Shown: one piece after another, positions 42,301-49,810 of the stretch
Numbering within the stretch: the first letter of the stretch is position 1
Layout of the letters: every line of letters starts with the position of its first letter
Assembly: GCA_903938815.1 (NCBI GenBank)
Contig: CAJAES010000036.1
Span: 1-64,000, forward strand
DNA length: 64,000 bases
Source: an uncultured beta proteobacterium
Lineage (GTDB): Bacteria; Pseudomonadota; Gammaproteobacteria; Burkholderiales; Burkholderiaceae_C
Direction of reading: 5' to 3'
Position numbers and translations under genes: made by a program
Notes under the pieces: generated by a model
The model's database searches: none
What the model saw: the letters and a program-made list of their open reading frames with translations, nothing else
What the model was told of the DNA's origin: nothing

Positions 42301-44637
42301 GAGTTGCCCGGTGATGAAACCGCAATCATGCAAGCCTGCCGCAGCTCCGAACTGGCCGCACCGGTGGCGGGCTTCGTCCATCTGGCTGCCCTGGGCATGC
42401 CTGCGCTGGCGGCGGATGCCGGCCCCGCGCAATGGCGCGCTGCCCTGGATGCCAACGAGAAGAGTCTCTTTCTCTTCGTTCGTGAACTGAGCACTGCCTT
42501 CGTCGAGGGCGCCCATGTGGTGGCCGCGTGCGGCCTGGGCGGCCTGTTCGGTCGCGAAGGCACGGCTGCGCCCGAGCTGAGCCTGGTCTCGGGTGCCGTC
42601 GGTGCGCTGAAGTCCCTGCGCGAGGAGCGCGAGGGTCTGCGTGTGAAGGCTGTAGATCTCGACACCCGGCGCACTGCGGCCGAGATGGCCGCGGACCTGC
42701 TGTCGGAGATCGAGCTCGAAGGCGGCCGCCAGGAAGTGGGTTACCCCGAGGGTCGCCGCACGATATTCCGGTCGGTTGCCGAGACGGTCAGCACCGATGC
42801 CGACCGCGAGGCGGCCCTGTCGAATCTGGTGGTCCTGGCCACCGGCGGCGCCCGCGGCATCACGGCCGAGGTGCTGCGCGAACTGGCGCGCCCCGGCAAC
42901 ACGCTGGCGCTGACCGGCCGCAGCGCGCTGGTGGCCGAAGAGCCTGTTGAACTCGCCGCGCTCCCCGATGCGGACAGCCTGCGCAAGCACTTCGTGGCGC
43001 AGGTTCGCGGCGGCGTGCTGAAGCTCACGCCCGGCGAGATCCAGCGCCGGGTGCAGCAGTCGCTCGACCAGCGGGAGATGCGGGCCAACGTGGCCGACCT
43101 TCGTGCCGGCGGCGCGACGGTGGAGTACCACGCGGTCGACGTCACCGACGAGGCCGCGATCAGCGCCCTGGTGGCCGATCTGCGCCAGCGCCACGGGCGC
43201 ATCGACGGCGTGGTGCACGGTGCCGGCGTCATCGAGGACAAGCGCCTGGCCGACAAGAAGAGCGACAGCTGGTCGCGGGTGGTCGACACCAAGGTCATCG
43301 GCCTGCTGCTTCTGCAAAAGCACCTCGACCCCGCCACGCTCAAGTTCTTCACCGTCTTCAGCTCGGTGGCCGGGCGTTACGGCAACAGCGGGCAATCCGA
43401 TTACGCCACCGCGAACGAATTGATGAATCGCCTGTGCATGTCGCTGCAAGCCCGCTGGGGTGAGCGCGTGGCGGTCAGCGCCCTGTGCTGGGGCCCCTGG
43501 GGCGCCACCAAGTTCGGCGCTGGCATGGTGACGGCCGAAACCGAGGCCAAGTTCGCCGAGAAGGGCGTGTACCTCGTCTCCGCCGAACTCGGGCGTCGGC
43601 TGTTCCGCCAGGAAATCACCCGTCGTGCCGGTACCGGCGTCGAAGTGGTGTGCGGCGAAGCGCCCTGGGAATCACGGGAAGCCGAATTGGGCGCCATCCA
43701 CCGCGCTGTCGCGCCTGAAGCCCCGGATCTCGGCGCACTCGTGGGCCGCAGCGCCGTCACGTCGCGTCCGACCGGCGAGCGCATCGTCCCGGTGCGCCTG
43801 GACCCGGCGCGGCATCTCTACCTGCACGAGCACGCGCTCGACGGCAAGCTGGTGCTGCCAGCCGCCGCCGCGCTCGAGATCATGGCCGAGGCAGCCCGTG
43901 CGCTGTGGCCGGGTTGGAGAGTCGTCGAGGTCCGCGAGCACAAACTCATGAAGGGCATCGAGGTCGATCCTGCGGGCCGTGACATGCAGGTCTTCCTGAG
44001 CCCTCCGCCCTACGGCAGCAGCGAGGGTTTCGAGGTCAGCGCCGCGCTCCAGAGCGATCTGGGCAACGGCCGCGCCATGACCCACTATCGCTGCGTCGTC
44101 CGGCTGGAGCACGCGATCCCGGCAGCGATGCCCGCCGCTCGCGGAGACCACGGCGACAAGGCGTTGAGCGTCCAGAAGGCCTACGGCGAATGGCTGTTCC
44201 ACGGCCCGCGCTTCCAGGTCATCGAGCACATCGAAGGCCTGTCCCGCGCAGGGTCGGGGGCCCGCGTGCGTTCGACCACGCCCACGGCGTGGCTCGGCGC
44301 CTCGGCTACCGACGAACCCGGCTGGCTGTTCGATCCGGCGCTGCTGGACGCTGCCGCGCAGATGGCCTGGTTGTGGTCGCGCGCCTACCGGGACGAATCG
44401 GCCCTGCCCACGCGCTTCGGCCGCGTGGTCCGTTACCGCGACAAGCTGCCCCAACGCATGCACATGGAATACGAACGCATCGAGGTCGATGACCCCACGC
44501 TGATCCGCGGCAACGTCACCTTCTTCGACGAGCAGGGCGAGCCCGTGATGGCGATCGAGGAACTCGACAGCGTGGCAAGCGCCGCACTGAACCGCCTGGG
44601 TGGCACGGCGCGTGCCGCCGAGAGTGCCTCGGCATGA
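36349..44637 (+). CDS. PUFA-synthase-like iterative PKS: NPD-NPD-KS-AT-ACP-KR-DH
   Basis: 2762 residues. About 1-300: nitropropane-dioxygenase-like barrel, degenerate (EAGGF at 135-139). About 315-600: second NPD/PfaD-like flavin barrel with ECGGHIG and catalytic-type His459; PfaD-like domains act as enoyl reductases. KS 685-1130 with Cys873, His1008, His1048. AT about 1230-1570 with GHSYGE (Ser1347) and His1454. Helix motif 1703-1733, Ala/Pro linker, one ACP with LGIDSIKR (Ser1861). KR about 2150-2440 with TGGARGIT and Tyr2352. DH 2475-2745 with H-x3-G-x4-P (His2495) and DAAAQ (Asp2667). The set can elongate and process acyl chains, as in secondary-lipid (Pfa/HglE-like) synthases. Only one ACP, unlike PUFA synthases with five to nine. 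Overlaps the next gene by four bases. Confidence 0.88.
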   Translation: MTSFIQFVFTPAGLGDVTLAISASRAGAVGVYNAELDHDPREILVRLDALARQARGEYGIKLDAIDAAVSARLPHFAARGLRWLILDRSLCTAHAPLTDALRQAGVRVLAEVHSHEPLPAADLARLDGVMVKGNEAGGFVGEDASFILLQKWLKQATVPLYLRGGLTPHVAAACHAVGVAGGVLESQLLLLDEVRLPDALRTVIGNLAGSETVAVGDGERGEYFRILVRPGHTAARALVAEGDGLGREDLRARVEGRLGWSDPTKGVLPIGQEVAFAAPWRKRYVHLGAVLAAVDHAVAHHAAAAARQPTVIEGGQLARTLGVRYPIVQGPMTRVSDTAEFALAVAEGGALPMVAFAMLKGAPLEALLERTDKLLGERPWGIGLLGFAPQELLDEQLAIAARFKPDYAIIAGGRPDQAVHLERAGVPTFLHVPASSLIGTFLTEGARRFIFEGRECGGHIGPLSSFVLWSSMVDRLIDELATGKVPAAEVQLLFAGGIHDALSSAMVQVLAAPLVELGVQVGVLMGSAYLFTKEIVESGAIVPQYQQEVLDCVHTVNLESGPGHASRCAYTPFAEGFFRQRQEMKRDGVPGDESRRVLDDLILGRLRIASKGSKRDGLNAPLQKLDAAQQREEGMYMLGQVVTLRDALTDIQALHTEVTQGAADLLERFADEPSVVAALPAAAPADIAIVGMSCVLPKSKDLREYWENILARVDAITEIPLHRWDWRLYFDADRTAKDKVYSKWGGFLDDLVFDPTQYGMPPKSIESVDPMQMMGLEVARRTLVDAGYGDREFDRENASVFIGASGGAGDFGLQYGLRSEMPRFNGQLPADVAERLPEWTEDSFAGILPNVVAGRIANRLNFGGVNVAVDAACASSLAAVYQGVAELVAGRSNFVIAGGVDTVQGPFGYLCFSKTQALSPRGRCSTFDAAGDGIAISEGIAMVAMKRLADAERDGDRIYAVIKGVGASSDGKAKGLTAPLPAGQLRAMRRAYQMAGFGPSTVGLFEAHGTGTVVGDTAELESTTRLMKEEGAAPRQAVIGSVKTNIGHTKASAGVAAMVKAALALHHRVLPPHRNLTVPNRVLADADAPLYLLDEAMPWIAREDRPRRAACSAFGFGGTNFHAVMEEYAGEYREWLRPPASDVWTAELLVWSEADRGALLGRVQALSARLEGLDALALRDLAASLTARWRRRGETLAIVAKGIDDLRAKLAAAASFLDGKAGSLPPGVFHGTATQAAGKVALLFSGQGSQYPGMAREAGLHFEPVAQALALADAALSGPFAERFGAGTRLSQFVYPRGAYDEESKLAARKRLTSTDIAQPALGAVEVGLLGLMQSLGLQADMAAGHSYGEFVALFAAGAIDFDALMQLSAARGRFIVDAAADAGAELGTMAAVNAPRKVVEDAIADIDQVIIANHNAPLQSIISGTRDGVKAATARLAQVGVEVTEIPVAAAFHSNLVKPAQQALSDMIEATPWQPTRMPVYSNTTARPHAADVARVKKQMAEHLVRPVEFVAEIEAMHKDGARIFIEIGPKAVLARLTTRILEGQPHSAIAIDDGSGLAGLLAGVAQILCAGVNLDLARLFARRDCRIGDPAEPAGLLRTQTIPKNAWLLNGSVARRAAEPVRQVGVTLEQANERAAEQASQAAAVAAASVAAAPVQAVTQAVAPVASLPARVAAEPGQSVQINQSWRRSRPMDERRPGPGMADSVMSQYFDTMRQFLETQERVMSSYLGEGGAARPVQRARPMAMPMALPRMSEAVPVAPVIAPPVAVAVPAPAPVAAPVPAPVAKAPEAAAPVKVAAPAAAPTPAPVAKAAEPAPAGEALSREKLVDMLLTIVEEKTGYPRDMVGLDQNLEADLGIDSIKRIEVVGAMLQLLPAAHREALTESRSKLNTQPTLNGMVDLIAQAKVGAVAVPFDLAGVGAKAERISHPPRLIMRPLPEPIASDAARSLAAGRFILTRDSLGVADALAGLLRARKAEVVLLAPELPGDETAIMQACRSSELAAPVAGFVHLAALGMPALAADAGPAQWRAALDANEKSLFLFVRELSTAFVEGAHVVAACGLGGLFGREGTAAPELSLVSGAVGALKSLREEREGLRVKAVDLDTRRTAAEMAADLLSEIELEGGRQEVGYPEGRRTIFRSVAETVSTDADREAALSNLVVLATGGARGITAEVLRELARPGNTLALTGRSALVAEEPVELAALPDADSLRKHFVAQVRGGVLKLTPGEIQRRVQQSLDQREMRANVADLRAGGATVEYHAVDVTDEAAISALVADLRQRHGRIDGVVHGAGVIEDKRLADKKSDSWSRVVDTKVIGLLLLQKHLDPATLKFFTVFSSVAGRYGNSGQSDYATANELMNRLCMSLQARWGERVAVSALCWGPWGATKFGAGMVTAETEAKFAEKGVYLVSAELGRRLFRQEITRRAGTGVEVVCGEAPWESREAELGAIHRAVAPEAPDLGALVGRSAVTSRPTGERIVPVRLDPARHLYLHEHALDGKLVLPAAAALEIMAEAARALWPGWRVVEVREHKLMKGIEVDPAGRDMQVFLSPPPYGSSEGFEVSAALQSDLGNGRAMTHYRCVVRLEHAIPAAMPAARGDHGDKALSVQKAYGEWLFHGPRFQVIEHIEGLSRAGSGARVRSTTPTAWLGASATDEPGWLFDPALLDAAAQMAWLWSRAYRDESALPTRFGRVVRYRDKLPQRMHMEYERIEVDDPTLIRGNVTFFDEQGEPVMAIEELDSVASAALNRLGGTARAAESASA
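41411..41430 (+). promoter_or_regulatory. Internal ribosome site and in-frame ATG within the PKS
   Basis: Within the PKS gene, GGAGAAGGAG (41411-41420) lies seven bases before an in-frame ATG (41428-41430, residue 1694, MDERRPGPGMADSVM). This is a better ribosome site than that of the gene's own start. It falls exactly in the linker between AT and the helix-ACP-KR-DH half, so a separate protein of about 1069 residues may be made, or two genes have fused here. Confidence 0.55.
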
Positions 44638-47600
44638 GCCCGGCAAGGAAACTCGAGACCGGCGCGCCGACGACCCGTACCGCACCACAGGCACCCGCGC
44701 CCATCGCCATCATCGGCATGGCGTGCATCTTCCCGCAGGCGCCGGATCTGGGCGCCTTCTGGAACAACATCATCGGCGCCGTCGATGCCGTGGGCGAGCC
44801 CGTGGCCTCCTGGGACGCGCAGCGCTACCTCGATTCGGGCCGCATCAAGACGCAGTTCGGCGGCTACCTGAAGGATCTCTACCGCTTCGATCCGCGCGAG
44901 TTCGGCATCATGCCGAATTCGATGGACGGAGGTGAGCCGGACCAGTTTCTCGCCCTGAAGGTCGCCCGCGACGCCCTCGCGGACGCCGGCTATCTCGGCC
45001 CGGAGTTCGATCACACCGACACCGGGGTGATCCTCGGCCACAGCACCTACCTGCATCGCGGTCAGGTGACCGTGATCCAGACCGACATCGTCGTCGACCA
45101 GACGCTCGAGGTCATCCGGGCGGCCATGCCGCACCTGGACGAGGACGCGCTGGCGCAGGTCCGCGACATGCTTCGCAAGAAGCTGCCGCCGATGAACTCC
45201 GACACGGCGCCGGGCCTGGTGCCCAACGTGATGACCGGGCGCATCGCGAACCGCCTGAATCTGCGCGGGCCGAACTACCTGGTCGACGCGGCGTGTTCGT
45301 CTTCTCTGCTGGCCGTTGGCTCCGCGATAGACGAACTGCGCGCCGGGCGCAGCCGCATGATGCTGGCCGGCGGCGTCAATGCATCCCTGCCCGCCGATGT
45401 CACGACGATCTTCACGCAGCTCGGCGCCCTGAGCGCGCGCGGGAAGGTGCGGCCGTTCGAAGCCGGCAGCGACGGCACCCTGCTCGGCGAGGGGTTGGGC
45501 GTGGTCGTGCTCAAGCGGCTCGACGACGCGCTCGCGGACGGCGACCGCATCTATGCTGTTCTGCGTGGTGTCGGGCAGTCCAGCGACGGCCGGGGCACCG
45601 GCCTGCTGGCGCCCAGCCACGACGGCGAGACGCTGGCCATCCGCCGCGCCTATGCCGCCAGCGGTGTCGACCCGGCCAGCATCGGCCTGATCGAGGCCCA
45701 CGGCACCGGTATTCCTCTGGGCGACCGCACCGAGATCGCTTCGCTGAAGTCGGTGTTCGGCGAGCGCAGTGCGCCCATCGGCACCAAGGCGCTCGGCTCG
45801 GTCAAGTCGATGATCAGCCATTGCATTCCGGCTGCCGGCATCGCGAGCCTGATCAAGATGTCGCTGTCGCTGCACCACCGCGTGCTGCCGCCGACGCTGT
45901 GCGATCAGGTCAACCCCGAACTGGGCATCGACAAGACCCCGTTCTTCATCAACACGCAGACGGCGCCCTGGCCGGCACGCCTGGACGCACCGCGCCGCGC
46001 GGCCGTGAATGCCTTCGGCTTCGGTGGCACCAACTCGCATGCCATCGTCGAGCAGGCGCCTGCTGCCGCCAAGCGTCCGCTGTCGCTCAACGACTGGCCT
46101 TCGGAGCTTTGCGTACTCTCCGCCGACAGCGTCGAGGCGCTGTCCGGCAAGCTCGGCGAGCTGGCTGCGGCACTGGCCCGCCACCCGGAGTGGCGTCTGG
46201 CCGAAGTGGCCAAGGCGCTGCTGGCCGCCGATGCGTCGGGCGAACACCGCATGGCGATCGTCGCCAAGGACCCGGCAGGCCTGGCCAAGAGCATCAGGCA
46301 GGCGCTGACCCGCCTGGGCGAGGCGCGCGAGTCCGACGGCGGCGCGTGGTCCACGCGCGGCGGGGTGGCCTACAGCGCCCGGCGCGTCGAGGGCAAGCTG
46401 GCCTTCCTGTTCCCGGGCGAGGGCTCGCAGTACCCGACCATGTTCGCCGACCTTGCGCAGTGCTTCGACGAGGTTCAGCACTGGCTCGATTTCTGGCACG
46501 GTCTGTACGACCTCCCGGTCGGTCAGACGCGCACCGACATCGTGTTCCCGAGCTGCGAGATCGGCGCCGAGCAGCGCAAGCAGCTCGAGCAGCGCATGCA
46601 CGACATGGACGTCGGCTCGGAGTCGGTGTTCATCGGCGGCATGGCCATGAACGAGCTCCTCGTCGCGATGGGCGTCACGCCCGATGTGATGATGGGCCAC
46701 AGCTCCGGCGAGTCTGCCGCGCTGGGCGCGTCGGGCGCCAACCCGGCCGACACGCCGCAGGAGCGCGCGGCCTGCATCAGCCTGCACTACGCCGTCTACG
46801 AAGAACTCCTGAAGGCCGGAAAGATCACGACGGGCGCCTTGCTCGCCGTAGGCGCCTTGCCGCCGGCCACGGTGGAGGAGCAGATCGCCGCGGTGGGCCA
46901 GGACGTCGTCGTGGCGATGGACAACTGCGGCAACCAGATGGTGCTGTACGGGCAGCCCGACGGCATTGCGCGCGTGCAGAAGGCGCTGACGACGCTCGGC
47001 GGCATCTGCCTGCCGCTGCCGTTCGACCGGGGTTATCACACGCCTGCCTTCGCGGCTGTCAGCAAGGCGTTTCTGCAGTACTACAAGGACGTCAAGCTCG
47101 GCCGCCCCAAGGTGCCGCTGTATTCCTGCGCGTCGGTCGGCCTGTTTCCCGAGACGCCCGCTGCCGTGCGCCAGCTCGCTGCGGCGCAGTGGTCGCAGAA
47201 GGTGCGCTTTCGCGAGACCGTGCTGAAGATGCACGACGACGGCGTTCGGGTCTTCATCGAGGTGGGCCCGTCGGCCAACCTGACGGCATTCGTCAACGAC
47301 ATCCTGATCGACCGCGACTATGTCGCCGCGGCCACCAACGTGCGCCGCAAGGGCGGTGTGGAGCAGTTCCTGGGCGTGCTCGGGCAGCTCTACCTGGTGG
47401 GTCGCCCGCCAGCGCTGGACCGCCTGTTCTCTCGCCGCGCCATCGCTGCGCTGGATCTGCAAGGCGGTGTCGTGCAGCCGAAGGGCGTGTTGCTCGACAA
47501 CACCATGCCCATGGTGCGCCTGACGGAGGCCGACCGCAGCCTGCTGCGTGGGCTCATGCCGGCGGCTGCGGCGTTCACTGCCACGGAACCGTCCGCACGG

Positions 47601-49511
47601 ATGGAACCTGCCGCGCCTGCAGCGGCCGAGGCCATGCCAGACGGCTCTGACATCGAGTCTCCCGAGGCCGCTGCCCAGGCGCGCGTCATGGCCGACTACT
47701 TCGACGTCATGCGCGGATTCCTGGATCAGCAGCGCAGCGTCGTCGAGAGCTGGCCCGTCGAGGCGGATGGCGAAATCGCCTCCGCGGGCGGCGGCTCTCC
47801 GACCTCGACCTGGCCGTCCACGCACACGGTCGACCATCGCACGCCGCTGCTCGACGAGATCGTCTCGCTCGGCGGCGGGCGGGTGCACGCCAGGTGCCGC
47901 GTCAGCCTGATCAACGACCGTTTCATCCGCGACCACGTCATGTCGGGCCCGGTTTCTGGCACCGATCCCACACTGTTCGGGCTTTCCTGCGTGCCGTTCA
48001 CCGTCAGCCTCGAGGTGATGGCCGAAGCCTGCACGCTGCTGGCCGGCCGGCACGATGTCCATGTGATCCAGAACGTCAAGGCGTTCGACTGGGTGACGCT
48101 CGACGACGAGGCGCTCGAATTCGAGGTGCACGCCGAGGTGCTGGACGCTGCGCTGGGCCTCTATGCCGCACGCGTTGTCACGCCGCGCGGAACGGCCCTG
48201 TCGGCGGAGTTCGTCTTCGAGGCCGATTGGCGCCTGTCCGGAGTGCCCGAGCTTGCCGAGCGCAGGGAGTCCTGCCTGAACTCCCCGAACCTCTACGCCA
48301 CCGGCATGTTCCACGGGCCCGTGTTCCAGAGCATGAGCTATGTCGAGGCCTGGGACGACAGCGGTATCGACGTGCAACTCACGGGCTGCACGCTGGACGG
48401 CTTCTTCGCCGAAGGCCAGCGACCCCAACTGGTGCTGAACCCGGTGTTGCTGGACGCCATGGGGCAGGTCGTCGCGTGCTGGCTGGTGCAGTACGTCGGC
48501 ACCTCGTTCCATGCGTTCCCGTCCACGATCGACCGGCTGGAACTCTACGAGGCCTGCCCAGCAGACCGCCAAGGCATCGTCCTGCGCATGCGTCAGCGCC
48601 CGAGTGACGGCGTCTCGACGGACATCACCGCACCGCGTGCGTGGCAGTTCGACTGCGTCGATGCCGAAGGCCGCGTGCTGATGCGCGGTCACGACCTCGT
48701 GAACCTGTTCTTCGTGGCCCCCCCGGCGTACCACGAATTCCGCTGCGACCCGCTCGGCGGTTGGCTGGGCCGCCCGTCGGCAGTGGTGCTGGCGCCCGAA
48801 GTGCAGCTCTGGGAAGTGCCGCTGATGACGGAGGAGTTCTGCTCGCAGTCGGGTGCGATCTGCCTTCGCATCATGGCGCACGCGCTGCTCGCGGCCTCGG
48901 AGCGCGCCGAGTGGCGGGCCCTGGCTGCAACGCCGCTGCGGCGCCGTCGCGAATGGCTCTTCGGCCGCGCCGCGCTCAAGGAAGCGACGCGCGCCTGGGT
49001 GCAGGGCATGACCGGCCAGTGGCTCTACCCGACCGACATCGTGGTTCGCCACGACGCGCAGGGCGCGCCATCGGTGGACGGCTGGTGGTGCGAACACGTG
49101 ATCCCGGCCCCGCGCGTGTCACTTTCTCATGACAGCCGCGCCTGCCTGGCCGCGGTGGCGCCGTCAGACCTGCCCGTGGGGGTGGATTTCGAGGCCTTCG
49201 GGCGCGTACGCCAGCCGGAACTCATCGTCGACAGCCTGGCGCCGTCCGAGCGTGGGTTGGTCCAGGGCTTGCATGGCGTTGCACTGGAAGAACGCGTGTT
49301 GCGTTTGTGGTGCGCCAAGGAAGCGGCAGCCAAATGTCTCGGAATCGGCCTCCAGGGCCAGCCCGAAGCCTTCCGTGTCATAGCAGCAGACGAAGGGTTC
49401 GAGACATTGGTCGTGGAACACGAGTTAGGGACAGTGGAAACCCGCTTGGCGCGCCAGGAGAGCACGATAATTGCGCTGGCCGTGATGGGCGGCGTTGAGG
49501 TTGATGGATGA
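44634..49511 (+). CDS. PUFA-synthase-like PKS: KS-AT-DH-phosphopantetheinyl transferase
   Basis: 1625 residues. KS about 22-470 with intact triad: Cys221 (DAACSSS), His356 (HGTG), His396 (SMISH), so it is not an obvious chain-length factor. AT about 580-950 with FPGEGSQYP, GHSSGE (Ser690) and RGYHTPAF. A helix motif (VMADYFDVMRGFLDQQ, about 1018-1041) matches that of the first PKS. DH-type double hotdog about 1060-1370 with His1101 (RDHVMSG) and DAMGQ (Asp1274); about 12 extra residues separate the His from the conserved Pro. C-terminal Sfp-type PPTase about 1390-1625: VSLSHD, GVDFEAF (Asp1518, Glu1520), WCAKEAAAK. It can therefore activate the ACPs of the system itself. Coupled at both ends by ATGA overlaps. 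Confidence 0.87.
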   Translation: MSPARKLETGAPTTRTAPQAPAPIAIIGMACIFPQAPDLGAFWNNIIGAVDAVGEPVASWDAQRYLDSGRIKTQFGGYLKDLYRFDPREFGIMPNSMDGGEPDQFLALKVARDALADAGYLGPEFDHTDTGVILGHSTYLHRGQVTVIQTDIVVDQTLEVIRAAMPHLDEDALAQVRDMLRKKLPPMNSDTAPGLVPNVMTGRIANRLNLRGPNYLVDAACSSSLLAVGSAIDELRAGRSRMMLAGGVNASLPADVTTIFTQLGALSARGKVRPFEAGSDGTLLGEGLGVVVLKRLDDALADGDRIYAVLRGVGQSSDGRGTGLLAPSHDGETLAIRRAYAASGVDPASIGLIEAHGTGIPLGDRTEIASLKSVFGERSAPIGTKALGSVKSMISHCIPAAGIASLIKMSLSLHHRVLPPTLCDQVNPELGIDKTPFFINTQTAPWPARLDAPRRAAVNAFGFGGTNSHAIVEQAPAAAKRPLSLNDWPSELCVLSADSVEALSGKLGELAAALARHPEWRLAEVAKALLAADASGEHRMAIVAKDPAGLAKSIRQALTRLGEARESDGGAWSTRGGVAYSARRVEGKLAFLFPGEGSQYPTMFADLAQCFDEVQHWLDFWHGLYDLPVGQTRTDIVFPSCEIGAEQRKQLEQRMHDMDVGSESVFIGGMAMNELLVAMGVTPDVMMGHSSGESAALGASGANPADTPQERAACISLHYAVYEELLKAGKITTGALLAVGALPPATVEEQIAAVGQDVVVAMDNCGNQMVLYGQPDGIARVQKALTTLGGICLPLPFDRGYHTPAFAAVSKAFLQYYKDVKLGRPKVPLYSCASVGLFPETPAAVRQLAAAQWSQKVRFRETVLKMHDDGVRVFIEVGPSANLTAFVNDILIDRDYVAAATNVRRKGGVEQFLGVLGQLYLVGRPPALDRLFSRRAIAALDLQGGVVQPKGVLLDNTMPMVRLTEADRSLLRGLMPAAAAFTATEPSARMEPAAPAAAEAMPDGSDIESPEAAAQARVMADYFDVMRGFLDQQRSVVESWPVEADGEIASAGGGSPTSTWPSTHTVDHRTPLLDEIVSLGGGRVHARCRVSLINDRFIRDHVMSGPVSGTDPTLFGLSCVPFTVSLEVMAEACTLLAGRHDVHVIQNVKAFDWVTLDDEALEFEVHAEVLDAALGLYAARVVTPRGTALSAEFVFEADWRLSGVPELAERRESCLNSPNLYATGMFHGPVFQSMSYVEAWDDSGIDVQLTGCTLDGFFAEGQRPQLVLNPVLLDAMGQVVACWLVQYVGTSFHAFPSTIDRLELYEACPADRQGIVLRMRQRPSDGVSTDITAPRAWQFDCVDAEGRVLMRGHDLVNLFFVAPPAYHEFRCDPLGGWLGRPSAVVLAPEVQLWEVPLMTEEFCSQSGAICLRIMAHALLAASERAEWRALAATPLRRRREWLFGRAALKEATRAWVQGMTGQWLYPTDIVVRHDAQGAPSVDGWWCEHVIPAPRVSLSHDSRACLAAVAPSDLPVGVDFEAFGRVRQPELIVDSLAPSERGLVQGLHGVALEERVLRLWCAKEAAAKCLGIGLQGQPEAFRVIAADEGFETLVVEHELGTVETRLARQESTIIALAVMGGVEVDG

Positions 49512-49810
49512 GCAATTTGAAGAAGGACACCACGATCGATACCGTGGTCGCGATCGTCGAAGATCTGACCCAGGACTGGGGTATCGAACTGGAGGTGCCC
49601 TGTGGCGCCCACACGCGAGTCGTCGCGGACCTGGAGTTCGCTTCGGTCGACATCATCCAGCTGTGCGTGGCGCTCGAGCAGTGCTACGGGCGTCGTTTCG
49701 GTTTCCAGGATCTCCTGATGAAGGACGGCAGCTACGTGGGCGATCTCTCGCTCGGCCAGCTCGCCGCGTTCGTCGATGCCAAGCTCAAGACTGAAGGAAT
49801 GACGCAATGA
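49508..49810 (+). CDS. Discrete acyl carrier protein
   Basis: A 100-residue acidic four-helix carrier protein. DLEFASVDIIQLCVALEQ is the ACP signature with Ser46 as the phosphopantetheine site, in the place of the usual D-S-L. Its start overlaps the PPTase-bearing gene and its stop overlaps the following phosphodiesterase-like gene, both by ATGA. The large PKS has only one internal ACP, so this free carrier may hold the starter, shuttle the finished chain to the hydrolases, or act as the cognate carrier of the second KS-AT protein. Confidence 0.85.
   Translation: MSNLKKDTTIDTVVAIVEDLTQDWGIELEVPCGAHTRVVADLEFASVDIIQLCVALEQCYGRRFGFQDLLMKDGSYVGDLSLGQLAAFVDAKLKTEGMTQ

Noticed and set aside
44433-49097. 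A 1554-codon open frame on the minus strand opposite the second PKS, and similar long antisense frames at 36355-39492, 41272-43449, 7095-9071 and 24697-27315
   Set aside because: High-GC coding regions leave the complementary frame open. Their translations are His/Arg/Gly-rich with no domain, while the plus strand has complete catalytic motifs.
36349-49511. Classical EPA/DHA-type pfaABCD synthase
   Set aside because: Only one ACP instead of a tandem set, no PfaC-like pair of FabA domains, and the PfaD part is fused at the N-terminus. Related, but not the same system.
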